Assembly: GCA_944382705.1 (NCBI GenBank)
Contig: CALWNE010000004.1
Span: 1 to 6,167, forward strand
DNA from: an uncultured Allofournierella sp.
GTDB lineage: Bacteria; Bacillota; Clostridia; Oscillospirales; Ruminococcaceae
DNA: 6,167 nucleotides
Direction: 5' to 3'
A program made the position numbers and the translations under genes. Below the pieces are notes generated by a model. The model saw only the letters and a program-made list of their open reading frames with translations, searched no databases and was not told the origin of the DNA. Positions 1 through 4,972 of the stretch are shown here, one piece after another; the first letter of the stretch is position 1; each line of letters opens with the position of its first letter.

Positions 1-162
1 GGAAGGTGCCCATACAGCGTAAATCCACAGACAGAGCGTAATCATATAAATTAAAAGGTGACCAAAATTAAAGTTGGAGGTAAAGGTGCGCCACAAACTA
101 TCCACTGTAAACAGCACAGCAATCACCAGACAAACAATCTGTTTATAACTGAAGTGATTCAT
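1..162 (-). CDS. N-terminal fragment of a membrane protein, possibly YdcF/DUF218-like (runs off the left edge)
   Basis: The minus strand is open from an ATG at 162-160 to the window edge, giving 54 residues without a stop. The peptide starts MNHFSYKQ and then has two hydrophobic stretches, roughly residues 8-23 (IVCLVIAVLFTV core) and 36-52 (HLLIYMITLCLWIYAVW), separated by a short polar turn with one Arg. This is the pattern of two N-terminal membrane helices. An in-frame TGA five codons upstream fixes this ATG as the first usable start. The ribosome binding site is weak (GGAAATGAGATAAGA). The second helix after an 'NFNFGHLL' turn recalls the N-terminal membrane part of YdcF/SanA-like DUF218 proteins of Clostridia, but the catalytic domain lies outside the window, so the family is a guess. 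A plus-strand reading over the same bases looks like a shadow because it is polar and unlike any family I know. Same direction as deoB, but beyond its terminator. Confidence 0.6.
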   Translation of the reverse strand, partial: MNHFSYKQIVCLVIAVLFTVDSLWRTFTSNFNFGHLLIYMITLCLWIYAVWAPS

Positions 163-195
163 AAATATCTTATCTCATTTCCAAACAAAATTGAA

Positions 196-227
196 CGCAT
201 TGCCTTGCACCGTTGGTTGCAGATGCG
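196..227 (-). repeat. Imperfect inverted repeat in the leader of the left-edge gene
   Basis: On the minus strand, outer arms CGCAT and ATGCG enclose inner arms TGC-A-ACC and GGT-GCA around an AAC loop. This gives a small imperfect hairpin 30-60 nt before the start codon at 162. It would lie inside the leader RNA if the promoter at 346-374 is used. No known riboswitch class was recognised. It could equally be a DNA-level operator or chance. Confidence 0.3.
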
Positions 228-345
228 CCAGGGTTGTACCCCCAAACAATGGGTTTACAGTATTTAAACGACGCTTCTGGTGAATTTATTTCAAATTTTT
301 CAAAATTTCCATCTAAATTGATTATTCCCTGTAATCGATTGTTTC

Positions 346-374
346 ATTTTGTCATATTTTGTTTATAAAGTCAA
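346..374 (-). promoter_or_regulatory. Candidate sigma-A promoter for the left-edge membrane gene
   Basis: Read on the minus strand, a -35 box TTGACT (369-374) is followed after 17 bp by CAAAAT (346-351), preceded by TG one base upstream as in an extended -10. The -35 matches consensus at 5 of 6 positions and the -10 at 4 of 6. It lies just beyond the deoB terminator and would start RNA near 339, giving a leader of about 175 nt. AT-rich DNA throws up such matches easily, so this is tentative. Confidence 0.35.
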
Positions 375-384
375 TTCATTTTGT

Positions 385-421
385 GAAAAACAAAGGCACC
401 CAGGAACACTTCCTGAGTGCC
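385..421 (-). terminator. Rho-independent terminator of deoB
   Basis: On the minus strand the arms GGCACTCAGGAA and TTCCTGGGTGCC (410-421 and 395-406) pair over 12 bp with one G-U wobble around a 3-nt GTG loop. They are followed by the T-rich run TTTGTTTTTC (394-385). The hairpin sits 27 bp after the deoB stop codon. An upstream GCACCCAG (435-428 on the minus strand) could also pair with the 3' arm. Confidence 0.88.
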
Positions 422-447
422 AGAATGCTGGGTGCATTGTTTGTTTT

Positions 448-1626
448 TTAGGAATTTTGAATATGCGACAACAGGTCCTTGCCATCCAGCTGCGCATCCA
501 CACCCAGATAGGAGCAGATGGTTTTGCCAATGGCGCCAAACCCTAAAATGGTACCCAGGTTGTTATCGGCCTTAACCGAGCCGCCGGCAATCAGCAGAGG
601 TACATATTCCCGTGTGTGGTCCGTAGTTTTGGTATAGCCGGGGTCACAGCCGTGGTCCGCTGTTACAACCAGCATATCATCAGGGCCCAAAAGCTCCAGC
701 ATACGGCCAAGCCCTTCATCAAATTGAGTGGCAGCGGCGGCGTAGCCGGCAATGTCCCGGCGGTGACCATAGGCCATATCAAAATCAACCAAATTGATAA
801 AAGCCAGGCCATCAAAGGAACGCTGGGTCAAATCCAGCATAACCTGAATGCCTTCGGCGTTGCCCTTGGTGCGGATGGTTTCGGTAATACCCTCGCCATC
901 AAAAATATCGTAAATTTTGCCAACACCAATGACATCTTTGCCTGCTTCCTTCAGGTAATCCAGCATGGTTTTTGCAGGGGGCTTGAGGGAATAGTCATGG
1001 CGGTTGGCAGTACGCTTAAAGTCCGCTGCACAGCTGCCCACAAAGGGACGGGCAATTACTCTGCCCACACCGTGCTCACCCTGAAGCATATCCCGTGCCA
1101 TCTGGCAGTATTCGTACAGCGTAGCCACAGGCACGATTTCCTCGTGGGCGGCAATCTGGAATACACTGTCTGCCGAGGTATACACGATGAGGGCACCGGT
1201 TTTCATGTGTTCCTCGCCATAGTCCTTCAACACCTCTGTGCCAGAATAGGGAAGGTTGCAAATTACCTTGCGGCCAGTAAGCTGTTCAAATTTTTGAATA
1301 ACCTCTGGGGGAAATCCGTTGGGATAGGTAGGCAGAGCCCGCTCACTTTCTATACCGGCAATTTCCCAGTGACCAATGGTTGTATCCTTGCCATTGCTTG
1401 CCTCCTGCAAGCGGGCATAGCTGCCGATAATCTGCTGCTGAGGCTGACCACAGGTAACCCCATCCAGATTGAACAGACCCATGCGGGCCATGTTGGGCGT
1501 TTTGAAATTCTCGTGCTTTGCGATGGAGGCCAGGGTATTTGCCCCCACATCGCCAAAGCGGTCGGCATCCGGCTCAAAGCCTACACCAAAACTATCCAAT
1601 ACCACCAGAAACACTCGTTTTGCCAT
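448..1626 (-). CDS. deoB: Phosphopentomutase DeoB
   Basis: A 392-residue cytoplasmic enzyme that interconverts (deoxy)ribose 1-phosphate and 5-phosphate, linking nucleoside breakdown to the pentose phosphate pathway and glycolysis. It is full length for the family (about 390-410). Alkaline-phosphatase-superfamily metal ligands are visible and spaced as in Bacillus cereus DeoB: D11 in VLDSFGVG, D283 and H288 in DFDMAYGHRRD, D324-H325 in TADHG, and H337 in TTDHTRE. The phosphorylated Thr is T83 in GKDTTIGHWE. Residues from about 95 to 215 form the cap domain. One small oddity is that the loop between D324 and H337 is one residue longer than in B. cereus. The start is supported by AAAGGAGG (1636-1643) with 9 nt to the ATG. 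The gene has its own promoter and terminator, so it is probably monocistronic rather than part of a nucleoside phosphorylase operon. A long plus-strand open frame across it is a shadow. Confidence 0.97.
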   Translation of the reverse strand: MAKRVFLVVLDSFGVGFEPDADRFGDVGANTLASIAKHENFKTPNMARMGLFNLDGVTCGQPQQQIIGSYARLQEASNGKDTTIGHWEIAGIESERALPTYPNGFPPEVIQKFEQLTGRKVICNLPYSGTEVLKDYGEEHMKTGALIVYTSADSVFQIAAHEEIVPVATLYEYCQMARDMLQGEHGVGRVIARPFVGSCAADFKRTANRHDYSLKPPAKTMLDYLKEAGKDVIGVGKIYDIFDGEGITETIRTKGNAEGIQVMLDLTQRSFDGLAFINLVDFDMAYGHRRDIAGYAAAATQFDEGLGRMLELLGPDDMLVVTADHGCDPGYTKTTDHTREYVPLLIAGGSVKADNNLGTILGFGAIGKTICSYLGVDAQLDGKDLLSHIQNS

Positions 1627-1660
1627 TTCTGATGACCTCCTTTTTACTTATGGTTCTTTT

Positions 1661-1689
1661 ATTATAGCACAAAATACTCCATCAGCCAA
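1661..1689 (-). promoter_or_regulatory. deoB promoter (sigma-A, extended -10)
   Basis: On the minus strand TTGGCT (1684-1689) and a perfect TATAAT (1661-1666) are separated by 17 bp. The -10 is preceded by TG one base upstream, making an extended -10. Transcription would begin near 1654, giving a leader of about 27 nt that carries the AAAGGAGG ribosome binding site. This short leader leaves no room for a riboswitch. No clear DeoR-type or other operator is seen over the promoter. Confidence 0.8.
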
Positions 1690-1880
1690 AACTCTTTGGT
1701 GTTTAATTTTCAGGGTGAAATTCAGACGGGTTTCGGCAAAGCGTAACTTTTATAAGATTAATATGTACTTTTAATTCTTTATTACAATACAAAGCCCTTT
1801 ATGGGCTGATGGCCCATGCATTCAAAAAATACTTTCATCCGAATATTTTATTCTGTACCGCCATTATTTTATGTGTTACC

Positions 1881-1909
1881 TTGACTAAATGGATTTTTGT
1901 TGTTGTAAA
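1881..1909 (+). promoter_or_regulatory. Possible distal plus-strand promoter upstream of pyk
   Basis: TTGACT (1881-1886), a 17-bp spacer and TGTAAA (1904-1909) match sigma-A consensus at 5 of 6 and 4 of 6 positions. RNA would start near 1916, about 235 nt before pyk. It could be a second pyk promoter with a long leader or the promoter of a small RNA. It is weaker evidence than the proximal -10 at 2061. Confidence 0.35.
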
Positions 1910-1984
1910 ACTAGAATATCCCTGGGTGTTTTTCTTTGCGGTCAGTTATGCAATTCGCTAATTCGTTAAAAAAATAGCCTTTTC

Positions 1985-2002
1985 TTAACAAAATGTTGTT
2001 AA
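1985..2002. promoter_or_regulatory. Perfect dyad upstream of pyk, candidate operator
   Basis: TTAACAA (1985-1991), 4 bp, TTGTTAA (1996-2002) form a perfect 7-bp inverted repeat. A further TTCACAA lies at 2016-2022. These heptamers equal half-sites of the redox repressor Rex, whose usual operator is TTGTGAA-N4-TTCACAA or TTGTTAA-N4-TTAACAA. Here the N4 pair is in the reverse, everted order, and the correctly ordered pair (1996-2022) is separated by 13 bp instead of 4. A regulator site is plausible; a Rex assignment is not supported by spacing. Confidence 0.3.
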
Positions 2003-2037
2003 ATTGCATATACTTTTCACAAAGCGTAAATCCTCTC

Positions 2038-2066
2038 TTTTAAGTGTGGGCGTTTTATTATATAAT
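2038..2066 (+). promoter_or_regulatory. Proximal pyk promoter
   Basis: A perfect TATAAT at 2061-2066 lies 17 bp downstream of TTTTAA (2038-2043), a poor -35 (3 of 6 matches). Transcription would begin near 2073, leaving a leader of about 78 nt before the pyk ATG. The weak -35 is compatible with help from an upstream-binding activator or AT-rich UP element, which is inference. Confidence 0.6.
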
Positions 2067-2089
2067 AAGCCCAGCGAGACATTTTGGCA

Positions 2090-2107
2090 GCGCTTTGTTT
2101 AAAGCGC
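2090..2107 (+). other. Hairpin in the pyk 5' leader
   Basis: GCGCTTT (2090-2096) and AAAGCGC (2101-2107) form a perfect 7-bp stem with a GTTT loop. It lies about 17 nt inside the predicted transcript and well before the ribosome binding site AGGAGG (2136-2141, 9 nt from the ATG). It is not followed by a T run, so it is not a terminator. It could stabilise the mRNA 5' end. Confidence 0.5.
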
Positions 2108-2150
2108 ATGGATGAAATGACAAGAGAGTAATCTTAGGAGGATTTTACGG

Positions 2151-3893
2151 ATGCGTAAAACAAAAATCATTTGTACTTTAGGCCCCTCTACCGACCGTGA
2201 GGGCGTAATGCGCGAGATGATTCTGGCCGGCATGAACATTGCCCGCTTCAACTTCTCTCACGGCAGCTACGAAGAGCATAAAGGCCGTTTGGACAAACTG
2301 AAGCAGCTGCGTGCTGAGCTGAATATGCCCGTTGCAGCCCTGCTGGATACCAAGGGCCCCGAGATCCGCCTGCGTCAATTTAAGGATGGCAAGACCCGGC
2401 TGGAGGCTGGCCAGACCTTTACCCTGACCACTCGTGAAGTGGAAGGCACCAACGAAATCTGCTCCGTTTCCTACAAGGATCTGCCCGGCGATGTTTCTGT
2501 TGGCAGCACCATTCTGCTGGCCGACGGTCTGATCAGCCTGACTGTTACTGCTCTCACCGAGACCGACATCCAGTGTGTTGTAAACAACAGCGGCCCCATC
2601 AACAACAACAAGGGCGTCAATGTTCCCGGCGTTTCCCTGTCCATGCCTTACCTGAGCCAGAAGGACAAGGACGATATCCTGTTTGGCATTCAGAACGGCT
2701 ACGATTTCATCGCTGCCAGCTTCACCCGCAATGCTCAGGACATTCAGGACATTCGCCGTCTGCTGAACGAGCACAACTCCCCCATTCGCATCATCGCCAA
2801 GATTGAGAACCAGGAAGGCATTGACAACATCGATGAAATCCTTGCTGCTGCTGACGGCGTGATGGTTGCTCGTGGTGACATGGGTGTGGAAATCGACTTC
2901 ACCGAGATTCCCATGATTCAGAAGGACATCATCTACCACAGCTTCTCCTCTGGCAAGCCCGTTGTAACTGCTACCCAGATGCTGGAAAGCATGATCGAAA
3001 ACCCCCGCCCCACCCGTGCAGAAATCACCGACGTGGCCAACGCCATTTACGACGGCACCAGCGCCATCATGCTGAGCGGCGAAACTGCTGCCGGTAAGTA
3101 CCCCGTTGAGGCTGTACGCACCATGGCTGCCATTGCCGCCCGCACCGAGAGTGACTCCAGCTACATTGAGCATATGCGCAAGCCGCCGGTTGACACCCGT
3201 ATGACCATTGCTGGCGCTACTGCCCATGCTGCTTGCGGCACCGCTGCCAACATCAAGGCCAGCGCTATTGTTACCGTTACCCAGATGGGCGAAACTGCTC
3301 GTCTGCTGAGCAAGGTTCGTCCCCAGACTCCCATCATCGCTTGCGTTATGGATGAGCAGGTACAGCGTCACCTGGCCATCTCCTGGGGCGTACATCCCCT
3401 GCTGATGCCCGCTGCCGCTAACACCGACGAGCTGGTAGACCTGTCCATCAAGACTGCTGTGGACCGTGGCCTGCTGCACGAGGGTGAACTGGTTGTTGTA
3501 ACCGCTGGTGTTCCCGTGGGTGTTTCCGGCACCACCAACATGATGAAGGTTCATATGGTTGGTGATTTGCTGGCCAGCGGCGTTGGCATTGGTGAGCACA
3601 ATGCCAAGGGCCCTCTGTGTGTTTGCCGCAACAGCGACGAAGTTGCCAGCAAGTTCAAGAAGGGTGATGTTCTGGTTGTTCCCTACACCGATAACAGCAT
3701 GATGCCCTACATGCGTGAAGCCAGCGCCATTGTGGTTGAGCAGGCTGGCATGAACAGCCATGCTGCTATTTCTGGCCTGGCTCTGGGCAAAGCTGTCATG
3801 GTTGGCGTAAGCAACGCTACCAGCCTGCTTAAGGACGGCGTAATGGTTTCTGTGGATTGCAGCCACGGCACCATCCAGAATATGCCCTGCTAA
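2151..3893 (+). CDS. pyk: Pyruvate kinase with C-terminal phosphohistidine-like domain
   Basis: Cytoplasmic glycolytic enzyme converting phosphoenolpyruvate and ADP to pyruvate and ATP. The 580 residues match the long Bacillus/Clostridia form (B. subtilis about 585), not the roughly 470-residue enterobacterial form. Visible in order: the N-terminal KTKIICTLGP motif; R32, N34, S36, H37 in ARFNFSHG; DTKGPEIR (66-73), where Glu71 marks the K+-dependent class; a B domain at about 75-160; the signature IIAKIENQEG with catalytic K217 and metal ligand E219; ARGDMGVEI (240-248) with D243; TATQMLESM (273-281); and a C domain at about 350-472. Residues about 480-580 form the extra PEP-utiliser-type mobile domain, with VVEQAGMNSHAAI keeping the family His (H537). 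Its role in this form is mainly structural or regulatory in studied homologues. The start is set by AGGAGG 9 nt upstream and the conserved N-terminus. Strong codon bias without TTA, CTA or TCA fits high expression and explains the long open frame on the other strand. Confidence 0.98.
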   Translation: MRKTKIICTLGPSTDREGVMREMILAGMNIARFNFSHGSYEEHKGRLDKLKQLRAELNMPVAALLDTKGPEIRLRQFKDGKTRLEAGQTFTLTTREVEGTNEICSVSYKDLPGDVSVGSTILLADGLISLTVTALTETDIQCVVNNSGPINNNKGVNVPGVSLSMPYLSQKDKDDILFGIQNGYDFIAASFTRNAQDIQDIRRLLNEHNSPIRIIAKIENQEGIDNIDEILAAADGVMVARGDMGVEIDFTEIPMIQKDIIYHSFSSGKPVVTATQMLESMIENPRPTRAEITDVANAIYDGTSAIMLSGETAAGKYPVEAVRTMAAIAARTESDSSYIEHMRKPPVDTRMTIAGATAHAACGTAANIKASAIVTVTQMGETARLLSKVRPQTPIIACVMDEQVQRHLAISWGVHPLLMPAAANTDELVDLSIKTAVDRGLLHEGELVVVTAGVPVGVSGTTNMMKVHMVGDLLASGVGIGEHNAKGPLCVCRNSDEVASKFKKGDVLVVPYTDNSMMPYMREASAIVVEQAGMNSHAAISGLALGKAVMVGVSNATSLLKDGVMVSVDCSHGTIQNMPC

Positions 3894-3942
3894 GTTAAGG
3901 CTGTTGCTGGATTTTTAACCGGATAACGACCTTTAAAAGCTA

Positions 3943-3982
3943 AAAAATCCCCAGTGTTTTAGCACAAACACTGGGGATTTTT
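3943..3982 (+). terminator. Rho-independent terminator of pyk
   Basis: AAAAATCCCCAGTGTTT (3943-3959) and AAACACTGGGGATTTTT (3966-3982) form a perfect 17-bp stem with a 6-nt loop. The 3' arm ends in TTTTT. It lies 49 bp after the pyk stop. The A tract opposite the T tract means it could also work on the minus strand. Confidence 0.93.
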
Positions 3983-4043
3983 GCATTTAATGGATGGAGA
4001 GCACTTACAGCATGGATTTGCCAAACGGTTTTTGGGTTTTCTC

Positions 4044-4072
4044 TTGATTTTACATAAACACACCCATATAAT
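4044..4072 (+). promoter_or_regulatory. Promoter of the Rrf2-family gene
   Basis: TTGATT (4044-4049) and a perfect TATAAT (4067-4072) are separated by exactly 17 bp. Transcription would start near 4079, giving a leader of about 32 nt with AGGAGG at 4100-4105, 5 nt before the ATG. Rrf2 regulators often control their own genes, but I could not find a convincing dyad over this promoter. Confidence 0.8.
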
Positions 4073-4110
4073 ATGAATTACCTAGATCATTTGTTACGCA
4101 GGAGGAAACT

Positions 4111-4542
4111 ATGCTCATTTCTACTAAAGGCCGCTACGCACTACGGGTACTCATTGATATGGCCGAGCATCAGAATCAGGGCTATGTCACACTAAAGGAG
4201 ATTGCGGCCCGACAGGGAATTTCCGAGAAATACTTGGAAATCATTGTAAAAGTTTTGGTAAAAAACGGTTTTATGGTGGGCGTTCGTGGCAAGGGCGGCG
4301 GTTATCTGCTGTCTGTTTCTCCAGATGAATGCACTGCGGCAGATATCTTAATGCTTACCGAGGGCACCTTGGCCCCTGTCGCCTGCCTGGAGCACGGTGA
4401 GCAATACTGTGAAAACGCACCGGAGTGCCGCACCCTTCCCCTGTGGAAAGGCTTGAACGAAACCATTCAAAACTATCTCAAACAGTTCACCATCGCAGAC
4501 CTGGTACATCGGGACGCAGATGCCCCCAACTATGTGATTTAA
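4111..4542 (+). CDS. Rrf2 family transcriptional regulator, IscR-like with three cysteines
   Basis: A 143-residue DNA-binding protein of usual Rrf2 length. The N-terminus MLISTKGRYALRVLIDMA is diagnostic. A winged helix-turn-helix covers about residues 25-68, with recognition-helix region ISEKYLEIIVKVLVKNG (37-53) and wing VRGKGGGYLLS (58-68). C92, C100 and C106 (spacing C-x7-C-x5-C) followed by LPLW match the cluster-binding loop of IscR-type members, where C92, C98 and C104 bind a 2Fe-2S cluster in E. coli. The residue three after the last Cys is Leu109, so the fourth ligand His of E. coli IscR is absent, as in many Firmicutes relatives. Likely a redox, iron-sulfur or NO sensor (inference). 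It stands alone with its own promoter and terminator, with no isc, suf or cysteine genes nearby, so its targets are unknown. The start is supported by a strong ribosome binding site and the conserved N-terminus. Confidence 0.93.
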   Translation: MLISTKGRYALRVLIDMAEHQNQGYVTLKEIAARQGISEKYLEIIVKVLVKNGFMVGVRGKGGGYLLSVSPDECTAADILMLTEGTLAPVACLEHGEQYCENAPECRTLPLWKGLNETIQNYLKQFTIADLVHRDADAPNYVI

Positions 4543-4563
4543 CAACTGATTTATAGCAAGAAC

Positions 4564-4608
4564 AAAAGCCAATGGAGCAAGTTTTACACCTCTGCTTCAT
4601 TGGCTTTT
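4564..4608 (+). terminator. Terminator after the Rrf2-family gene, possibly bidirectional
   Basis: AAAAGCCAATGGAGCA (4564-4579) and TGCTTCATTGGCTTTT (4593-4608) pair over 16 bp with one G-U wobble and a 13-nt loop. The hairpin begins 21 bp after the stop codon. The paired A and T tracts would let it also stop minus-strand transcription escaping the terminator at 4675-4710. Confidence 0.8.
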
Positions 4609-4659
4609 ATGGATTTGAAGGCCTCTTTTTTTAAATATTCCCGCAGCTTCATTGGCTTT
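4594..4659. repeat. 14-bp direct repeat duplicating one terminator arm
   Basis: GCTTCATTGGCTTT occurs at 4594-4607, as part of the terminator 3' arm, and again at 4646-4659, start to start 52 bp. Both copies are complementary to the single opposite arm at 4564-4578. The second may be a remnant of a duplicated hairpin or an alternative pairing partner. Confidence 0.65.
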
Positions 4660-4674
4660 CTTTTAAGCACAAAA

Positions 4675-4710
4675 CACCCCCAAGCACTCTATAAAAGGGC
4701 TTGGGGATGT
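4675..4710 (-). terminator. Terminator of the MBL-DUF3006 operon
   Basis: On the minus strand ACATCCCCAAGC (4710-4699) pairs with GCTTGGGGGTGT (4685-4674, first T of the T run included) through 12 bp with one U-G wobble around a 13-nt loop, followed by a T-rich stretch (TTTTGTG). It begins 6 bp after the DUF3006 stop codon. The T run is interrupted, so termination may be less complete than at the deoB or pyk terminators. Confidence 0.8.
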
Positions 4711-4716
4711 TGATTG

Positions 4717-4956
4717 TTAGTCTGCAGCAGGATGGGGCCGCTTGCTAAAACGGGCACGCAGCGCCTCACGCCGCTGTTGGGTAGCTTGTTGATTTATCTG
4801 CCAGCCTTGTTGCGGCAGGTAAACCAGCACATCCCCTTCTCGTGCATCGGCAGGAAGCTGGGAGCGCTGCACATTTAAAAAGGATACATCCTCACCACAG
4901 CTTACTTCTACCACCGCAAACTCCCCTTCCCATCGGTCCAGTATGTAGAGTTCCAT
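4717..4956 (-). CDS. DUF3006 domain protein
   Basis: A 79-residue protein starting MELYILDRWEGEFAVVEV and continuing with a LPADAREGDVLVYLP segment (about 35-49) and a TQQRREALRARF tail. This is the DUF3006 pattern: (I)DR-E-G-FAVVE, then LP--A-EGDV, then a charged helix with RR. No signal peptide or membrane segment is seen. The fold is probably a small beta-barrel plus helix; the biochemical role is unknown. The start is chosen at 4956 because AGAAGGAG lies 6 nt upstream; the in-frame extension to 5022 merely reads the end of the MBL gene in another frame. It lies 16 bp after the MBL stop codon, so the two are probably co-transcribed. From general knowledge, DUF3006 proteins are often encoded beside or fused to ComEC-like MBL proteins in Bacillota, which supports a shared role. 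Confidence 0.85.
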   Translation of the reverse strand: MELYILDRWEGEFAVVEVSCGEDVSFLNVQRSQLPADAREGDVLVYLPQQGWQINQQATQQRREALRARFSKRPHPAAD

Positions 4957-4972
4957 GAGTTTCTCCTTCTGC

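Larger units (their letters stand above)
163..384. other. AT-rich intergenic region between deoB and the left-edge gene
   Basis: No coding potential is convincing here. The stretch 270-384 is very AT-rich. It contains a 10-nt direct repeat, TTCATTTTGT, at 343-352 and 375-384, spaced 32 bp start to start. It also holds a short inverted repeat with arms GTTTA and TAAAC around 252-269. Part of it is probably the promoter and untranslated leader of the minus-strand gene that starts at 162. Confidence 0.5.
1690..2037. other. Divergent intergenic region between deoB and pyk
   Basis: About 350 bp of AT-rich DNA without a convincing reading frame on either strand. It holds overlapping small hairpins around 1793-1817: AGCCC with GGGCT, or ATGGGC with GCCCAT, which cannot form together. 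It also holds a candidate plus-strand promoter at 1881-1909 and a perfect dyad at 1985-2002. It is longer than two divergent promoters need, so a small RNA or several operators could lie here, but I recognise no known RNA family. Confidence 0.5.

Noticed and set aside
58..267. Plus-strand frame of 69 codons starting with GTG
   Set aside because: No ribosome binding site at proper distance and no known family. The opposite strand at 1-162 encodes convincing membrane helices.
349..546. Plus-strand frame of 65 codons over the deoB 3' end
   Set aside because: It crosses the deoB terminator and antisense coding DNA and has no RBS or recognisable sequence.
616..1632. Plus-strand open frame of 338 codons opposite deoB
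   Set aside because: It fully overlaps deoB, which has all catalytic residues, a promoter, an RBS and a terminator. The shadow has no RBS or recognisable domain.
16..2033. 11-bp sequence AGCGTAAATCC at 16-26 and 2023-2033
   Set aside because: One copy is in the coding sequence of the left-edge gene and the other is intergenic, with no shared flanks, so chance is the simplest explanation.
2090..2115. Possible CcpA cre site at the pyk leader (TTTAAAGCGCATGG)
   Set aside because: The TG at the start and the symmetric CA end of the cre consensus are missing; the sequence is better explained as the 7-bp hairpin.
2178..3866. Minus-strand open frame of 562 codons opposite pyk
   Set aside because: It is antisense to a full-length conserved pyruvate kinase. 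The lack of TTA, CTA and TCA codons in a highly expressed gene removes antisense stops. The peptide is rich in Asn, Gly, Val and His and resembles no family.
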